From Staphylococcus chromogenes (lineage in GTDB: Bacteria > Bacillota > Bacilli > Staphylococcales > Staphylococcaceae): a stretch of 64,000 bases of DNA. Both the position numbers and the translations under genes were made by a program. Shown here piece by piece: positions 20,528-30,336 of this stretch. Position 1 is the stretch's first letter. Each line of letters starts with the position of its first letter. The notes beneath the pieces are model-generated. The model ran no database searches and was not told the origin of the DNA. It saw nothing but the letters and a program-made list of their open reading frames with translations. Location of the stretch: the NCBI RefSeq assembly GCF_029024625.1, contig NZ_CP118953.1, positions 1,426,001-1,490,000 of the forward strand, given 5' to 3'.

Positions 20528-22087
20528 TTATTTTGCATACTCTATTGCTCTCGTCTCACGTACGACTGTCACTTTGATATGACCTGGATATTGTAATTCA
20601 TCTTCAATTTGGTTTTTGATGTCTCTTGCTAAACGATGGGCTTTCAAATCATCGATATCCTCAGGTGAAACCATCACACGTATTTCACGGCCTGCTTGGA
20701 TAGCAAATGCTTTATCAACGCCATCGTAACTTTCAGAAATGCGTTCAAGTCGTTCTAAACGTTTAATATAATTTTCTAATGTTTCTTTTCTTGCACCTGG
20801 TCTTGCTGCTGATAGAGCATCTGCAGCTGCAACTAAAATAGAAATAATTGACGTCGGCTCAACATCACCATGATGAGAATGAATCGCATTAATCACCGTT
20901 TCAGATTCACCATATTTTTTCGCCAATTCGACACCGATTTCTACGTGACTGCCTTCAACTTCATGGTCAATCGCTTTACCAACATCATGCAGAAGTCCTG
21001 CTCGTTTTGCGAGTGTCACGTCTTCATCAAGTTCGGCAGCCAACATACCAGATAAGTAAGCCACTTCAATGGAGTGTTTAAGCACATTTTGACCATAGCT
21101 TGTACGGTAATGCATACGACCTAATATTTTAACTAAATCTGGATGCATATTATGAATATTTAATTCAAATGTCGCTTGTTCACCTGCATCACGTATAATT
21201 TCATCAACATCTCGACGTGCTTTTTCAACCATATCTTCAATACGCCCCGGATGAATGCGTCCATCAGATACGAGATTAATTAAAGCAGTTTTAGCAATTT
21301 CTCGCCGTATTGGATCAAATCCAGATAAAATCACTGCTTCTGGCGTATCATCGATAATCAAATCAATACCTGTCAATGTTTCAAGGGTACGTATGTTACG
21401 GCCTTCACGACCGATGATACGACCTTTCATTTCGTCATTAGGTAAATTCACCACAGAAACCGTTGATTCTGAAGTATGATCAGCAGCAAAACGTTGAACT
21501 GCGGTTGCAAGTAATTCTTTCGCTTTTTGATTGACTTGTTCTTTTGCTTCGTTTTCTTTTTCTTTAACCAATATTGCAATATCTTGTGACAACTCATTTT
21601 CAACACGCGCCAATTGTTCTTGTCGTGCTTCTTCTTGAGTGAGACCGGAGATGCGTTCTAGTTCTTGTTCGTGCTTCATTATTATAGATTGAACACTACT
21701 CTCTTTTGCATCTACGTGTTGTTGTCTTTCTTCAAGTTTAGATTCTTTTTGCTCTAAAATCTCATCCTTTTTATCTAAAAGATCAGATTTCCGCTCCAAG
21801 TTCTCTTCTTTTTGAAGAAGTCGGGATTCCTGCCTTTGAAGTTCACCACGTCGTTCTCTAAGCTCGCTATCAGCGCGTTCTCTTAGAATTTGGTTTTCTT
21901 CTTTAGCTTCAATCAACTTTTCTTTTTTGAGATTCTCTGCTTCTTTATTGGCTTGTTCAATAATATCGTCGGCAGTATTTCGTGCTTGAATCTGCTTTTG
22001 ATGTATTAAATATTGGGCAAACAGATACCCTACAACAACTCCTAGAATGATACCCAGCAAAATGAGTAAGAGGCTTAATAAATTCAC
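20528..22087 (-). CDS. rny: Ribonuclease Y
   Basis: Membrane-anchored endoribonuclease that starts bulk mRNA decay. In 519 aa: an N-terminal membrane helix (residues 3-24), a long charged coiled coil (about 30-200, rich in Glu, Lys and Gln), a KH domain around 210-270 with [15 protein letters not shown], and an HD hydrolase domain with [12 protein letters not shown] near 365. The start is GTG at 22087, five bases after AAAGGAGGTG. It is downstream of its own promoter and next to a 540-bp gap before recA. RicA (partner), RNase J2 and PNPase are also encoded in this window. Confidence 0.97.
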   Translation of the reverse strand: MNLLSLLLILLGIILGVVVGYLFAQYLIHQKQIQARNTADDIIEQANKEAENLKKEKLIEAKEENQILRERADSELRERRGELQRQESRLLQKEENLERKSDLLDKKDEILEQKESKLEERQQHVDAKESSVQSIIMKHEQELERISGLTQEEARQEQLARVENELSQDIAILVKEKENEAKEQVNQKAKELLATAVQRFAADHTSESTVSVVNLPNDEMKGRIIGREGRNIRTLETLTGIDLIIDDTPEAVILSGFDPIRREIAKTALINLVSDGRIHPGRIEDMVEKARRDVDEIIRDAGEQATFELNIHNMHPDLVKILGRMHYRTSYGQNVLKHSIEVAYLSGMLAAELDEDVTLAKRAGLLHDVGKAIDHEVEGSHVEIGVELAKKYGESETVINAIHSHHGDVEPTSIISILVAAADALSAARPGARKETLENYIKRLERLERISESYDGVDKAFAIQAGREIRVMVSPEDIDDLKAHRLARDIKNQIEDELQYPGHIKVTVVRETRAIEYAK

Positions 22088-22140
22088 ACAAACACCTCCT
22101 TTTTCTAGGATTTGGTACTGTATGTCAATAAATCTATAAG

Positions 22141-22170
22141 ATTATAAGAATAAAAATAAGGACCATACAA
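22141..22170 (-). promoter_or_regulatory. rny promoter
   Basis: Minus-strand TATAAT (22141-22146) and TTGTAT (22165-22170) with 18-bp spacing, about 55 bases before the rny start codon. Confidence 0.65.
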
Positions 22171-22501
22171 GTTCAATTGTACGTTTTGAACAATGAAAAA
22201 TCAAGGTTTGTGCCATTAACCGTCTCAACAAATTTTGATAAATTAGTTTAATTTATCAAATAGAGAAAACACGTTGATTTATTCTAAAATACAAATGTAA
22301 TGATTGTCAGATTAAATTAAGCAGAAAGTATAAATATTCATTTAATATATACTTTTAAATTCTTTATAAAGAATAAATTAATCTTCCTGTTGAAAAACAG
22401 GTTTGTCTATTAACGAAACAGATTTTGAACAATAATATTAGAATTGATGTAGGTGGATGATAAAATCCCTCTTACCGACGATTTTACTCATTTAAGTCGT
22501 T
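22171..22501. other. AT-rich non-coding stretch with several hairpins
   Basis: No open frame of note on either strand. It contains a 12-bp inverted repeat with a 3-base loop (22234-22245 with 22249-22260), a 16-bp perfect palindrome at 22359-22374, and a hairpin CCTGTT-GAAA-AACAGG at 22386-22401. None has a convincing T-run. It could hold a small RNA or merely remnants; I cannot decide. Confidence 0.5.
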
Positions 22502-22581
22502 TTAAAATAGCCATCAAAATTTATCTCGTCGTAAATTTTGATGGCTTTCTCACTTGAGGTTGGCACGATGCGCCAACCCGG
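22502..22581 (-). repeat. Two-hairpin repeat element, copy A, downstream of recA
   Basis: A 15-bp perfect stem (22509-22523 with 22532-22546) with conserved flanks, then a second hairpin of different sequence (22558-22564 with 22572-22578). The same layout is found at 35531-35612. On the minus strand the first stem is followed by ATTTTAA, so it probably also ends recA transcription. Confidence 0.75.
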
Positions 22582-22629
22582 TTCTATTTATATCAAATTG
22601 TGTTTTTCATTAAATTGACGATGTAGCGA

Positions 22630-23673
22630 TTATTCGTCAAAAAGTGTTTGAGGTGAATCAGCTTCGTTTTCATCAACGTCGCCATCGAAAATGCCCAACT
22701 TCTCACGCAACTTACGATCGATTTCATCTTCAAGTTCAGGATGCTCTTTCAAGAACATTTTAACATTTTCTTTACCTTGACCCATACGTTCACCATTGTA
22801 AGAATACCAAGCACCTGATTTATCAACGATGTCATATTCCACACCTAAGTCTATAAGTTCACCTTCACGTGAGATACCTTGTCCATACATGATATCTACT
22901 TCTGCGACCTTAAACGGAGGTGCTACTTTATTTTTAACAACTTTGATTTTTGTACGATTTCCCACAATGTCTTGACCTTGTTTTAATTGTTCAGCACGAC
23001 GTACCTCTAGACGAACAGAACTATAGAATTTTAAGGCGCGGCCCCCAGGTGTTGTTTCAGGGTTACCAAACATCACACCGACTTTTTCACGAATTTGGTT
23101 AATAAAAATAGCTGTTGTATTTGATTTTGAAATAGCTGCTGATAATTTACGTAGTGCTTGAGACATTAATCGCGCTTGTAAACCAACGTGCGTATCTCCC
23201 ATTTCACCTTCAATTTCAGCTTTTGGTGTTAATGCTGCAACAGAGTCAACGATAATGATATCTACAGCACCACTTCGTACAAATGCTTCTGCAATTTCAA
23301 GACCTTGCTCACCATGGTCAGGCTGAGATAAATATAAATTATCAATATCTACACCAAGTGCCTGAGCATATACTGGATCCAAAGCATGCTCAGCATCAAT
23401 AAATGCTGCAACTCCACCATTTTTTTGAACTTCTGCGATTGCATGGAGAGCAACCGTTGTTTTACCTGAGCTTTCTGGGCCGTACACTTCTATAATACGA
23501 CCTTTAGGATAACCACCTACTCCAAGTGCATGGTCCAAAGTGACTGAGCCACTTGAAACACTTGAAACACGGCGATCTTTATTTTCTCCAAGTTTCATTA
23601 CGGCACCTTTACCGAATGATTTTTCCATATTTTTAATTACTGTATCGAGTGCTTTTTGACGTTCATTATCCAA
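22630..23673 (-). CDS. recA: Recombinase RecA
   Basis: ATP-dependent strand-exchange protein that also stimulates LexA self-cleavage. 347 aa, the S. aureus length. Walker [10 protein letters not shown] near residue 66, Walker [13 protein letters not shown], the L1/L2 loop region with [11 protein letters not shown] and [20 protein letters not shown], and an acidic C-terminal tail. The start is TTG at 23673, seven bases after AGGGGG; S. aureus recA, as I recall, uses the same codon. A LexA box lies just upstream of its promoter and the repeat element copy A lies downstream. Confidence 0.98.
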   Translation of the reverse strand: MDNERQKALDTVIKNMEKSFGKGAVMKLGENKDRRVSSVSSGSVTLDHALGVGGYPKGRIIEVYGPESSGKTTVALHAIAEVQKNGGVAAFIDAEHALDPVYAQALGVDIDNLYLSQPDHGEQGLEIAEAFVRSGAVDIIIVDSVAALTPKAEIEGEMGDTHVGLQARLMSQALRKLSAAISKSNTTAIFINQIREKVGVMFGNPETTPGGRALKFYSSVRLEVRRAEQLKQGQDIVGNRTKIKVVKNKVAPPFKVAEVDIMYGQGISREGELIDLGVEYDIVDKSGAWYSYNGERMGQGKENVKMFLKEHPELEDEIDRKLREKLGIFDGDVDENEADSPQTLFDE

Positions 23674-23717
23674 TTGAGGACCCCCTATAAATATAGTTTC
23701 CTTTAGTATTTATCTCT

Positions 23718-23768
23718 ACTATACATGGTAAAAAAAGAAAATACAAGCATTTTGCGAATATTTGTTCG
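23718..23768 (-). promoter_or_regulatory. recA promoter with LexA (SOS) box
   Basis: Minus-strand TATAGT (23718-23723) and TTGTAT (23741-23746) with 17-bp spacing. The SOS box CGAACAAATATTCG on the minus strand covers 23755-23768, immediately upstream of the -35. A second, degenerate half-match (GCGAACATTTGTGC) lies at about 23799-23812, near the cinA stop. Confidence 0.85.
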
Positions 23769-23836
23769 CTATTCACCAACGCATTATATTTATAAAAGCG
23801 AACATTTGTGCTTATTTTTTTGTGAAAATCACCTGT

Positions 23837-24988
23837 TCACCCATGATTTTTTAACCAATTCAACCATTCTATCATGATATAATTCGAACTGCGCTCTCTC
23901 ATTTGCAAATGTTGATCTGAAACATAAAAATAAACTACATGTACTGCATTACCTTTTAAAAAGCAAACGTAAACTTTGTTGTTTTCACTCAACAAACTGA
24001 TGGCCATCTCGCTATCATATAAAGATTGGACGAAATATGCACTTTGTCGTAACCGATTTTCGATTGTCTCAGAAGAATCAATAAAAGCAGAATGATGTAG
24101 CATATACCCTTTTACATTCTGTTGGGTATCTACTTGTTTAAGTCTTAAATTTAAAGCCCCTTCTGTCACTCCATCATATAACGCTAAAGACTGTGTTGCC
24201 TCAGCTAATACGCGTGCTTCAAGTGTTGTGTCATTAGACCCATAATAATATTGTCCTACTCTTTTTAATATCTCATTTTTCACTGGCTCAATTATTTGTT
24301 GACACGCTTCGAGCGAGGCACCATTAGCGGTTAAACGAATAGTCACTTCATGAGTCCCAGCTAAAGGCGCAATCGTTGGGTTAGACTGCTCAGAAATTAA
24401 ATCGTTGAGTTCTGTCTCAAGTTGAGATTCACCAATTCCGGCAAAGCGTAAAACTTCTGAAAAAATAGTCCCATTTGTATGGGAAAAATGAGGCATCATA
24501 TATTGGTTGACCATCGGTTTCAATTCTTTAGGTGGACCAGGCAGAAGCACAATTTTTTTGTTTTCATTTTCTACAATCATCCCCGGAGCCATCCCCACAT
24601 CATTGTTAAGCACTTGAGCGCCTTCAATCACCAATGCTTGTTGTTTGTTATTTGGCGTCATCACTTGATGTTGCTCACTAAAGTAACGTTCAATATTTTC
24701 TAAGGCAGCTTGATCTATGATTAGCTTTCTTCCTAAAACATCTGCCACGGATTGTTTCGTGAGGTCATCTTTTGTCGGGCCCAATCCTCCAGTTAAAATA
24801 ATTCCGTCATAATTCTGCATTGCGCGTTTTAACACAGATTGCAACCGCTCTTGATTATCTCCAACAACAACATGCTCTAAAACATGATGCCCCGCCGCAT
24901 TTAGAACTTGTGATAAATATTGCGCATTCGTATTTGCTATTTGTCCAAGCAATAACTCAGAACCTACACCAATAATACAAACTTTCAT
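23837..24988 (-). CDS. cinA: CinA-family protein
   Basis: 383 aa in the CinA family. The N-terminal molybdopterin-binding-like (COG1058) domain covers about residues 1-250: GSELLLGQIANTN, LTGGLGPTKDD and LLPGPPKE are all intact. The C-terminal nicotinamide-nucleotide amidase (PncC-like) domain looks degenerate: where active enzymes have ESCTGG, this protein has YDGVTEG (about residues 271-277), so deamidase activity is doubtful. The ATG at 24988 is preferred over the TTG at 24994 for ribosome-site spacing from AAGGGG. It lies upstream of recA, as in many Firmicutes, but recA has its own promoter. Confidence 0.92.
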   Translation of the reverse strand: MKVCIIGVGSELLLGQIANTNAQYLSQVLNAAGHHVLEHVVVGDNQERLQSVLKRAMQNYDGIILTGGLGPTKDDLTKQSVADVLGRKLIIDQAALENIERYFSEQHQVMTPNNKQQALVIEGAQVLNNDVGMAPGMIVENENKKIVLLPGPPKELKPMVNQYMMPHFSHTNGTIFSEVLRFAGIGESQLETELNDLISEQSNPTIAPLAGTHEVTIRLTANGASLEACQQIIEPVKNEILKRVGQYYYGSNDTTLEARVLAEATQSLALYDGVTEGALNLRLKQVDTQQNVKGYMLHHSAFIDSSETIENRLRQSAYFVQSLYDSEMAISLLSENNKVYVCFLKGNAVHVVYFYVSDQHLQMRERSSNYIMIEWLNWLKNHG

Positions 24989-25009
24989 ACCCAAAATCCC
25001 CTTGATTAT

Positions 25010-25084
25010 TTTTTGATAACAAAACCTCTAATGTGTGATGGTGAAAAGGGCAAAAGCCTTCAACACATACTGTGCATTAGAGGT
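25010..25084 (-). terminator. Branched hairpin between pgsA and cinA
   Basis: Outer arms 25024-25033 and 25075-25084 pair perfectly (10 bp) and enclose an inner AAGG-type hairpin around 25045-25060. On the minus strand the outer stem is followed by TTTTG. It ends pgsA transcription or attenuates cinA. Confidence 0.65.
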
Positions 25085-25094
25085 CGATAATCCA

Positions 25095-25679
25095 TTATTT
25101 TTTATCTTGTAAGAAAACATCTTTTCCTTTGTAAAAGTACTCAATACCTGACAATACTGTAAAGAAAACACCGATATATAGTAAAACTTGACCTAATGAA
25201 AAACCAATCCACTGACTCAAAGGATCACCTAATAGTAGAAAGATAAGTGCCACCATAGTCACGGCAGTTTTGATTTTTCCTAATTGTCCTGCGGCACTTA
25301 CAAACCCTTGTTCGATTTGTAACAAACGTAAGCCTGTGACTGCAAATTCACGTGCAATAATGATAACTGCAACGACAGAGTTCGTTAATCCTAACTGTAC
25401 AAGGACAATTAAAGCAGCGGATACAAGCAATTTGTCTGCTAACGGGTCTAAAAATTTTCCCATATTCGTGACAAGTTGCCATTTTCTAGCTAGGTACCCA
25501 TCCACCCAGTCACTGACTGAAGCTAATATAAAAATGATACCACTAATTAAAAATTCAATTCGAATGGACATGCCACCCAAAAACGAAATGTGTCCCATGC
25601 CAAAATCAACTAGTGCAAAAAGCATAAATATTGGGATTAAAATGACACGGAATAATGTAATCTGATTAGGTAGATTCAT
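25095..25679 (-). CDS. pgsA: Phosphatidylglycerophosphate synthase PgsA
   Basis: Membrane enzyme that makes phosphatidylglycerophosphate from CDP-diacylglycerol and glycerol-3-phosphate. The CDP-alcohol phosphotransferase signature D-x2-DG-x2-AR-x8-G-x3-D-x3-D is complete at residues 57-82. 194 aa with about four to five membrane segments. ATG follows AGAGGA. It uses CDP-diacylglycerol from CdsA, encoded elsewhere in this window, and glycerol-3-phosphate. Confidence 0.96.
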   Translation of the reverse strand: MNLPNQITLFRVILIPIFMLFALVDFGMGHISFLGGMSIRIEFLISGIIFILASVSDWVDGYLARKWQLVTNMGKFLDPLADKLLVSAALIVLVQLGLTNSVVAVIIIAREFAVTGLRLLQIEQGFVSAAGQLGKIKTAVTMVALIFLLLGDPLSQWIGFSLGQVLLYIGVFFTVLSGIEYFYKGKDVFLQDKK

Positions 25680-25719
25680 ATGTATTTCCTCTTTTCATAA
25701 ACTCATTCCATGATTGTTA

Positions 25720-26115
25720 TTATAGCACAAGAGAAAGTATGGCCCAAAGCACACTTGTAACAAAAAATGTTCCTGCAATCAGAGCCAGTAAATATTTAGG
25801 TTCTTTGGTTGATGTAGTCAGTGTATAAGCATCAGGGTTTTGATGTAATTGATTTAAGAGTGCTTGTGCATGATTATATGAAGGAGGCAACTCATCTTCA
25901 TGATCCGCCATTAATGCTTTCGCATCCATATTCACTGCGTGTGCATATTTTTGAATAAAGCCTTTTGCATATTCAGGTTGATTCAGTGATTCAAAATTGT
26001 TATTTTCAAGATGAATTAAAGTTTCTCTTTGAATATGTGTTCGTTTTTCTAATTCCGATAACGTTAAACCCATCCGTTCTCGTCTTCCTTGTAACACTTT
26101 ACCTATATGCTTCAA
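25720..26115 (-). CDS. rodZ: RodZ-like HTH membrane protein (YmfM)
   Basis: 131-aa protein with an N-terminal Cro-type helix-turn-helix (about residues 4-65: LTLSELEKRTHIQRETLIHLENN), a short linker and one C-terminal membrane helix (about 108-131). RodZ links MreB to the membrane in rods; this short form lacks the extracellular beta domain, and its role in a coccus is not known to me. TTG start at 26115, seven bases after AAGGAGG. It sits in the conserved ymfK-rodZ-pgsA order. Confidence 0.85.
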   Translation of the reverse strand: MKHIGKVLQGRRERMGLTLSELEKRTHIQRETLIHLENNNFESLNQPEYAKGFIQKYAHAVNMDAKALMADHEDELPPSYNHAQALLNQLHQNPDAYTLTTSTKEPKYLLALIAGTFFVTSVLWAILSLVL

Positions 26116-26127
26116 CTGTGCTCCTCC

Positions 26128-26997
26128 TTAAAATGGTTTAAATCCATCTCCAAAACCGTCTCCAAAGCCTCCAAAACCGTCACCGAAACCACCAAATTCA
26201 TCACCAAAGTTGAGATTATTTTTACTTTTCACTGTTTTCTTTTTCATTTCGTCATATTCGATTTTTTGATTTTCTTCTGCACGCAATTCAATAATATAAT
26301 CAAAATCGTCCATGACGTAATCACTGGCTTCTACAAATAAATCTGGGTGTTCGACCACTTTAACAGAAGGCAATGTCATCACTTCTCGAACGAGTTCTTG
26401 ATGTTTAGGATTTCTTTCTCTTGCCGTCACGGCCCCATCTATAATATAAACATGGTCTTTATCGTACTCCCCTTTAATTAAAGAACTTCTTACAGTTTGT
26501 TTAATTAAAGTCGAGCTAATGAACAACCATTTTTTGTGGGCTGATACACTTCCAGCGACGATAGATTCTGTTTTGCCGACGCGTGGCATCCCACGAATAC
26601 CAATCAGTTTATGCCCTTCTTCTTTGAATAATTCCGCCATAAAATCTACCAGTAAACCTAAGTCGTAACGTTCAAAGCGAAAAATTTTCTTATCATATTT
26701 ATCTTGTTTAATATAGCGGCCATGTCTTACAGCCAAACGGTCTTTTAATTCTGGCTCACGTAACACACGTAAAGAGATGTCATCAATTTCTTGTAATAGG
26801 GTCTCAAATCGTTTTACTTTTTCTTCACTATCTGATTTGATGATAAATGCGCGACGAGAATTATCTATACCATTAATCGTACCAATATTAATTCCCATCA
26901 TCCCTAGTAAACTTGAAACGTCACCAAGCAATCCTTCACGGTTAATATTAATCTCGTATTCTAAGTACCACTCTTTTTTTTCTTTTACTTGTGTCAT
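26128..26997 (-). CDS. ymfK: YmfK-family (DUF3388) protein with N-terminal ACT-like domain
   Basis: 289 aa. Residues 10-75 resemble an ACT domain (LEYEININREGLLGDVSSLLG). The middle has a P-loop-like segment GMPRVGKTES near residue 145, then segments about handling ligands that I cannot assign. The last 28 residues are a low-complexity tail of Gly-Phe-Gly-Asp repeats, coded by imperfect 9- and 15-bp DNA repeats at 26149-26210. ATG at 26997 is preferred to the preceding GTG because AGGGGTG lies 7 bases upstream. Conserved position between ymfI and rodZ; function unknown. Confidence 0.8.
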   Translation of the reverse strand: MTQVKEKKEWYLEYEININREGLLGDVSSLLGMMGINIGTINGIDNSRRAFIIKSDSEEKVKRFETLLQEIDDISLRVLREPELKDRLAVRHGRYIKQDKYDKKIFRFERYDLGLLVDFMAELFKEEGHKLIGIRGMPRVGKTESIVAGSVSAHKKWLFISSTLIKQTVRSSLIKGEYDKDHVYIIDGAVTARERNPKHQELVREVMTLPSVKVVEHPDLFVEASDYVMDDFDYIIELRAEENQKIEYDEMKKKTVKSKNNLNFGDEFGGFGDGFGGFGDGFGDGFKPF

Positions 26998-27048
26998 CAC
27001 TTTACACCCCTATCCCAATGTGTGACATATTAATGGTATTATACCAAA

Positions 27049-27753
27049 CTAACGGTACCAACCACCATTAATTCGTTGTACTGTTCCAGTGACACTTTTG
27101 GCTAATGGAGATATTAAATAGCGACATGTATTGGCGATTTCTTCTGGTTCGATGAGCCGTTGTTGAGGAATGGTTTCAAGAACTGCCTCCAAATCACTTG
27201 CCTCAAGTTCTTCTGTCATACGTCCTGAGACAATGCCAGGCGCAATCGCATTCACAGTCACACGTGTTAATGCTAGTTCTTCACTCATTGCTTTAACAAA
27301 ACCAATTTGTGCTGCTTTCATTGTTGAATAAATCGTCTCGTAGCTCGCCCCGGTTTCTCCCCATATAGAAGAAATGACAATAAGACGTCCTTGTTCACTT
27401 TGAATCAATTGGTGAAGAAAATATTGCGTCATCTTAATTAGATGGTAAACGTGTACACGATACATATTATCAAGTTGTATATCGGTCGTATCTTGAAGTA
27501 AACCGTACAGACTTTGACCGCTCACATAAATCAGAACATCAATATTTTTAACCTCACCAAACAGCACATCCAATTCTATCGATTGCGTTAAATCTACTTT
27601 AATAAACTGGACCGGTTGATGCATAAATTTTTCTTGTAATGTGTCTAAAGGCGTTTGGTGATAGGTCACAACAACTTCATATCCTTGTTCTAACAAATCA
27701 GCCACAATCGCTTGCCCGATAGATCCAGATCCACCAACAACGAGTGCTTTCAT
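27049..27753 (-). CDS. ymfI: SDR-family reductase, EF-P 5-aminopentanone reductase (YmfI)
   Basis: 234-aa short-chain dehydrogenase: cofactor loop GGSGSIGQA at the N-terminus and catalytic Ser (VISSIWG) with Tyr-x3-Lys (YSTMK). In B. subtilis YmfI reduces the 5-aminopentanone on Lys32 of elongation factor P to 5-aminopentanol. Position after ymfF-ymfH supports that role here. Its ATG overlaps the last base of ymfH, so the genes are translated in series. An older annotation would be FabG-like. Confidence 0.87.
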   Translation of the reverse strand: MKALVVGGSGSIGQAIVADLLEQGYEVVVTYHQTPLDTLQEKFMHQPVQFIKVDLTQSIELDVLFGEVKNIDVLIYVSGQSLYGLLQDTTDIQLDNMYRVHVYHLIKMTQYFLHQLIQSEQGRLIVISSIWGETGASYETIYSTMKAAQIGFVKAMSEELALTRVTVNAIAPGIVSGRMTEELEASDLEAVLETIPQQRLIEPEEIANTCRYLISPLAKSVTGTVQRINGGWYR

Positions 27754-29039
27754 TACGATTTCATCTCCAAACGACTGTCTACAATTTGCTCTAAATTGAA
27801 GCGTTTTAAAACCGTTTGATTCATTGAGTCTAAAGAAATCTCCTCGATAATGTCTAATAGTTCAAATAAACTTACACCATCAAAATAGTATTTAGTATAC
27901 TGATTGGCAATATATTCAGGGGCGTTCAAACTAGACACATACTCACCAATAAACTGTTTTTTAAGCAAATCAAATGCGTGACAATCTTGTATTTTCCCTA
28001 GATTATTTTGTAGTTCTTCAAGTAACAACTGTTTTAATTGATCGGGCTCTGTTGTTGCAGATGTAATCAGTGAAAAACTGTAGGTAGGTTCAATCACTGT
28101 TTGATAACTAAAAGTATCGTCAATAAAGGCTCCATCTAAAAGTTTTTGGTAGAAATCTGTTTCTTCTCCAAATATAAGTTCAAAAAAGAATGACATTTCA
28201 ATATCTTCTTTCACGCGTTGTGTGTCTGAAGCGGCATATAAGTTATTTTTAAAACCAAGCATTAAGCGTGGTGATTGAATAGGCATTTCTTCAACAATTT
28301 TATGTTGCACGACATGCGTAGGTTCCTCTAAAGGATCTCGTTCAATTTGAGGTTGTGCTTTAATATGTCGTGCGGCCTCATGTTGTTGTATGACTTCCAT
28401 GATATGTTTTGGCTCTACATCTCCAACGATGAATAAAACCATATTTGAAGGGTGGTAAAAGGTATTGTAACAAAGATACAAGTCATCTTTTGTAATGTCA
28501 TAAATACTGTCTACACTGCCTGCAATATCTACGCGCACTGGATGTTGATGGTACATCGCACGTAACGTATTGAACATTAGTTTGTATCCGGGCTGTTCTT
28601 GATACATTTTGATTTCTTCAGCTATAATCCCTTTTTCTTTTTCGACTGTTTCTTCAGTAAAGTATGGTGTTTCTACCATGTTTAGAAGTCGAATGATATT
28701 TTCTTCTAAATGATTTGTTGCACTGAATAGATAACTTGTGCGATCAAATGTTGTAAATGCATTCACTTGTGCATCATGTTCTGCAAAATCAGTAAATAAA
28801 TCGCCCTCTTCTTTTTCAAACAATTTATGTTCTAAAAAGTGAGCCACCCCATCGGGTACAGTTACAAATGTCTCAGTTTCATGAGGTTTAAAACGAAAAT
28901 CAAGTGAACCAAAAGCTGTCGTATAAGTGACGAAAGTTTTTTGAAAGCCTTTTTTAGGGATGATAAAAACATTCAACCCATTATCTAGGACTTCTGTATA
29001 AACGGTTTCGTCAATTTGTTCATAATAAGTCTTATGCAT
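27753..29039 (-). CDS. ymfH: M16-family peptidase-like protein YmfH
   Basis: 428 aa, pitrilysin-like. The inverted zinc motif HFLEH is present (about residues 68-72), with the downstream Glu in KGIIAEEIKMY, so this subunit could be catalytic. It pairs with YmfF as bacterial two-subunit M16 proteins do, and in B. subtilis both are associated with EF-P modification. ATG at 29039 is chosen because GGAAGG lies 8 bases upstream; the GTG at 29048 lies on that site. It overlaps the end of ymfF by 8 bp. Confidence 0.9.
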   Translation of the reverse strand: MHKTYYEQIDETVYTEVLDNGLNVFIIPKKGFQKTFVTYTTAFGSLDFRFKPHETETFVTVPDGVAHFLEHKLFEKEEGDLFTDFAEHDAQVNAFTTFDRTSYLFSATNHLEENIIRLLNMVETPYFTEETVEKEKGIIAEEIKMYQEQPGYKLMFNTLRAMYHQHPVRVDIAGSVDSIYDITKDDLYLCYNTFYHPSNMVLFIVGDVEPKHIMEVIQQHEAARHIKAQPQIERDPLEEPTHVVQHKIVEEMPIQSPRLMLGFKNNLYAASDTQRVKEDIEMSFFFELIFGEETDFYQKLLDGAFIDDTFSYQTVIEPTYSFSLITSATTEPDQLKQLLLEELQNNLGKIQDCHAFDLLKKQFIGEYVSSLNAPEYIANQYTKYYFDGVSLFELLDIIEEISLDSMNQTVLKRFNLEQIVDSRLEMKS

Positions 29040-30306
29040 GAGATTCACCTTCCTTCGTCATGACATAAATCGTATCAAGTTGTGCACGTTGACAGAGTTG
29101 TTGTACCTCTTCTGACGTCACACTTTTAATTTTCTCTTCAAATGAACGCTCATTTTCATCTTTTGAAACTAAAAGTTGGTTATGCATGACTTCAATTATG
29201 TGTTTTTGACGGTCTTTTGCTTCTTTACGATGAGACAAGATAATTTTTTTCGCGAGTTCTAGTTTATCTTTACTAAATTCTCCATTTTTAAAACGATTAA
29301 ATGCCTCAATAATTGTTGTTTGCGCTAATTTTACATCCTTTAATGAAACACCACTCATCACAAAAAGGAAACCGTTTTTTCCATCGATTTGTGAGTGAAT
29401 TGAATACGCAAGACTTTTTTGTTCACGTACTTCATTAAACAATACGGATGAAGGATCCCCACCAAACATCGTGTTGAATACGACAAACGCATAGTAATCA
29501 GGTTGACCCAATGCGGTCGGGAAGCGGAAGCCTAAATTCAATTTGGCTTGATCTACTTCGTCGAATTCAACTTTCTCTTTGACTGCCTTTAAAGGTGCAA
29601 TATCTTGAGCGATAGAGTGGAAGTCTATTTTATTTGTATTGAAATGGAAGGTATTCGCAAGTCTTTTCTTAGTATGTTCCACGTCTACGTTCCCCACCAC
29701 ATAAACATGACAAAAATCTTCGTTTAAGAGTTGACGATATGTATGATAAATGTCTTCGGGCGTGACTGCATCCACATATTCAAGTTCACCTGCGGCCATG
29801 TATCGATAAGGATGATCTCCAAACATATGCTTTAATAAATTTAAATAAGCTAGTTGAGATTTGTTATCTTCAATTGCAGCTAATTTTTTCTTTAATAAAG
29901 TTTTTTCTTGTTTTAAAAAGCCTGCATTAAAGCCACTATTTTCTACCAACGGCGCGTATAAGACCTCTTTCAATAGGTCAATTCCTTCTTCAAGTAAAGG
30001 TGTCGCATCTTTAAGATAACGTTCATTAACGATTTCTAATGTCAATGTCAACACGTGACGGTCTTTGAATTTTGAAACGTAACTGTTTATGTAGGCCCCA
30101 TAAAGAGAAGAAAGATGCTGATTAAATGCTTTATCCGTAGGCCATTTTTCAGTAGCGCGAATCAGTAACTTACTTAAAAGTGAGCGCTTTGTCATCGTTT
30201 CAATATTGAGTGGTGCCATAAATTTAAAAGTAATCATTGTCGTTTTAAATTTATCTGTTTTATGAATATGTATAGCGTCTAAAGATGATGGTTGTGTCTC
30301 GTTCAA
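29032..30306 (-). CDS. ymfF: M16-like protein YmfF, non-catalytic subunit
   Basis: 424 aa with the M16 fold, but the site where HxxEH belongs reads HLSSLYGAYINSY, so zinc binding is not possible and it is the inactive partner of YmfH. The C-terminal half has the substrate-binding GMSGVSL- and Arg/Tyr-type region typical of the partner subunit. The start is TTG at 30306, seven bases after AGGAGG. It lies 30 bp after ymfC. Confidence 0.88.
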   Translation of the reverse strand: MNETQPSSLDAIHIHKTDKFKTTMITFKFMAPLNIETMTKRSLLSKLLIRATEKWPTDKAFNQHLSSLYGAYINSYVSKFKDRHVLTLTLEIVNERYLKDATPLLEEGIDLLKEVLYAPLVENSGFNAGFLKQEKTLLKKKLAAIEDNKSQLAYLNLLKHMFGDHPYRYMAAGELEYVDAVTPEDIYHTYRQLLNEDFCHVYVVGNVDVEHTKKRLANTFHFNTNKIDFHSIAQDIAPLKAVKEKVEFDEVDQAKLNLGFRFPTALGQPDYYAFVVFNTMFGGDPSSVLFNEVREQKSLAYSIHSQIDGKNGFLFVMSGVSLKDVKLAQTTIIEAFNRFKNGEFSKDKLELAKKIILSHRKEAKDRQKHIIEVMHNQLLVSKDENERSFEEKIKSVTSEEVQQLCQRAQLDTIYVMTKEGESHA

Positions 30307-30336
30307 ATAATCTCCTCCTTTGAATCATGTAATATA

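Noticed and set aside
25270-25665. 131-aa plus-strand open frame opposite pgsA
   Set aside because: Fully antisense to an intact enzyme gene with its signature present; no supporting signals.
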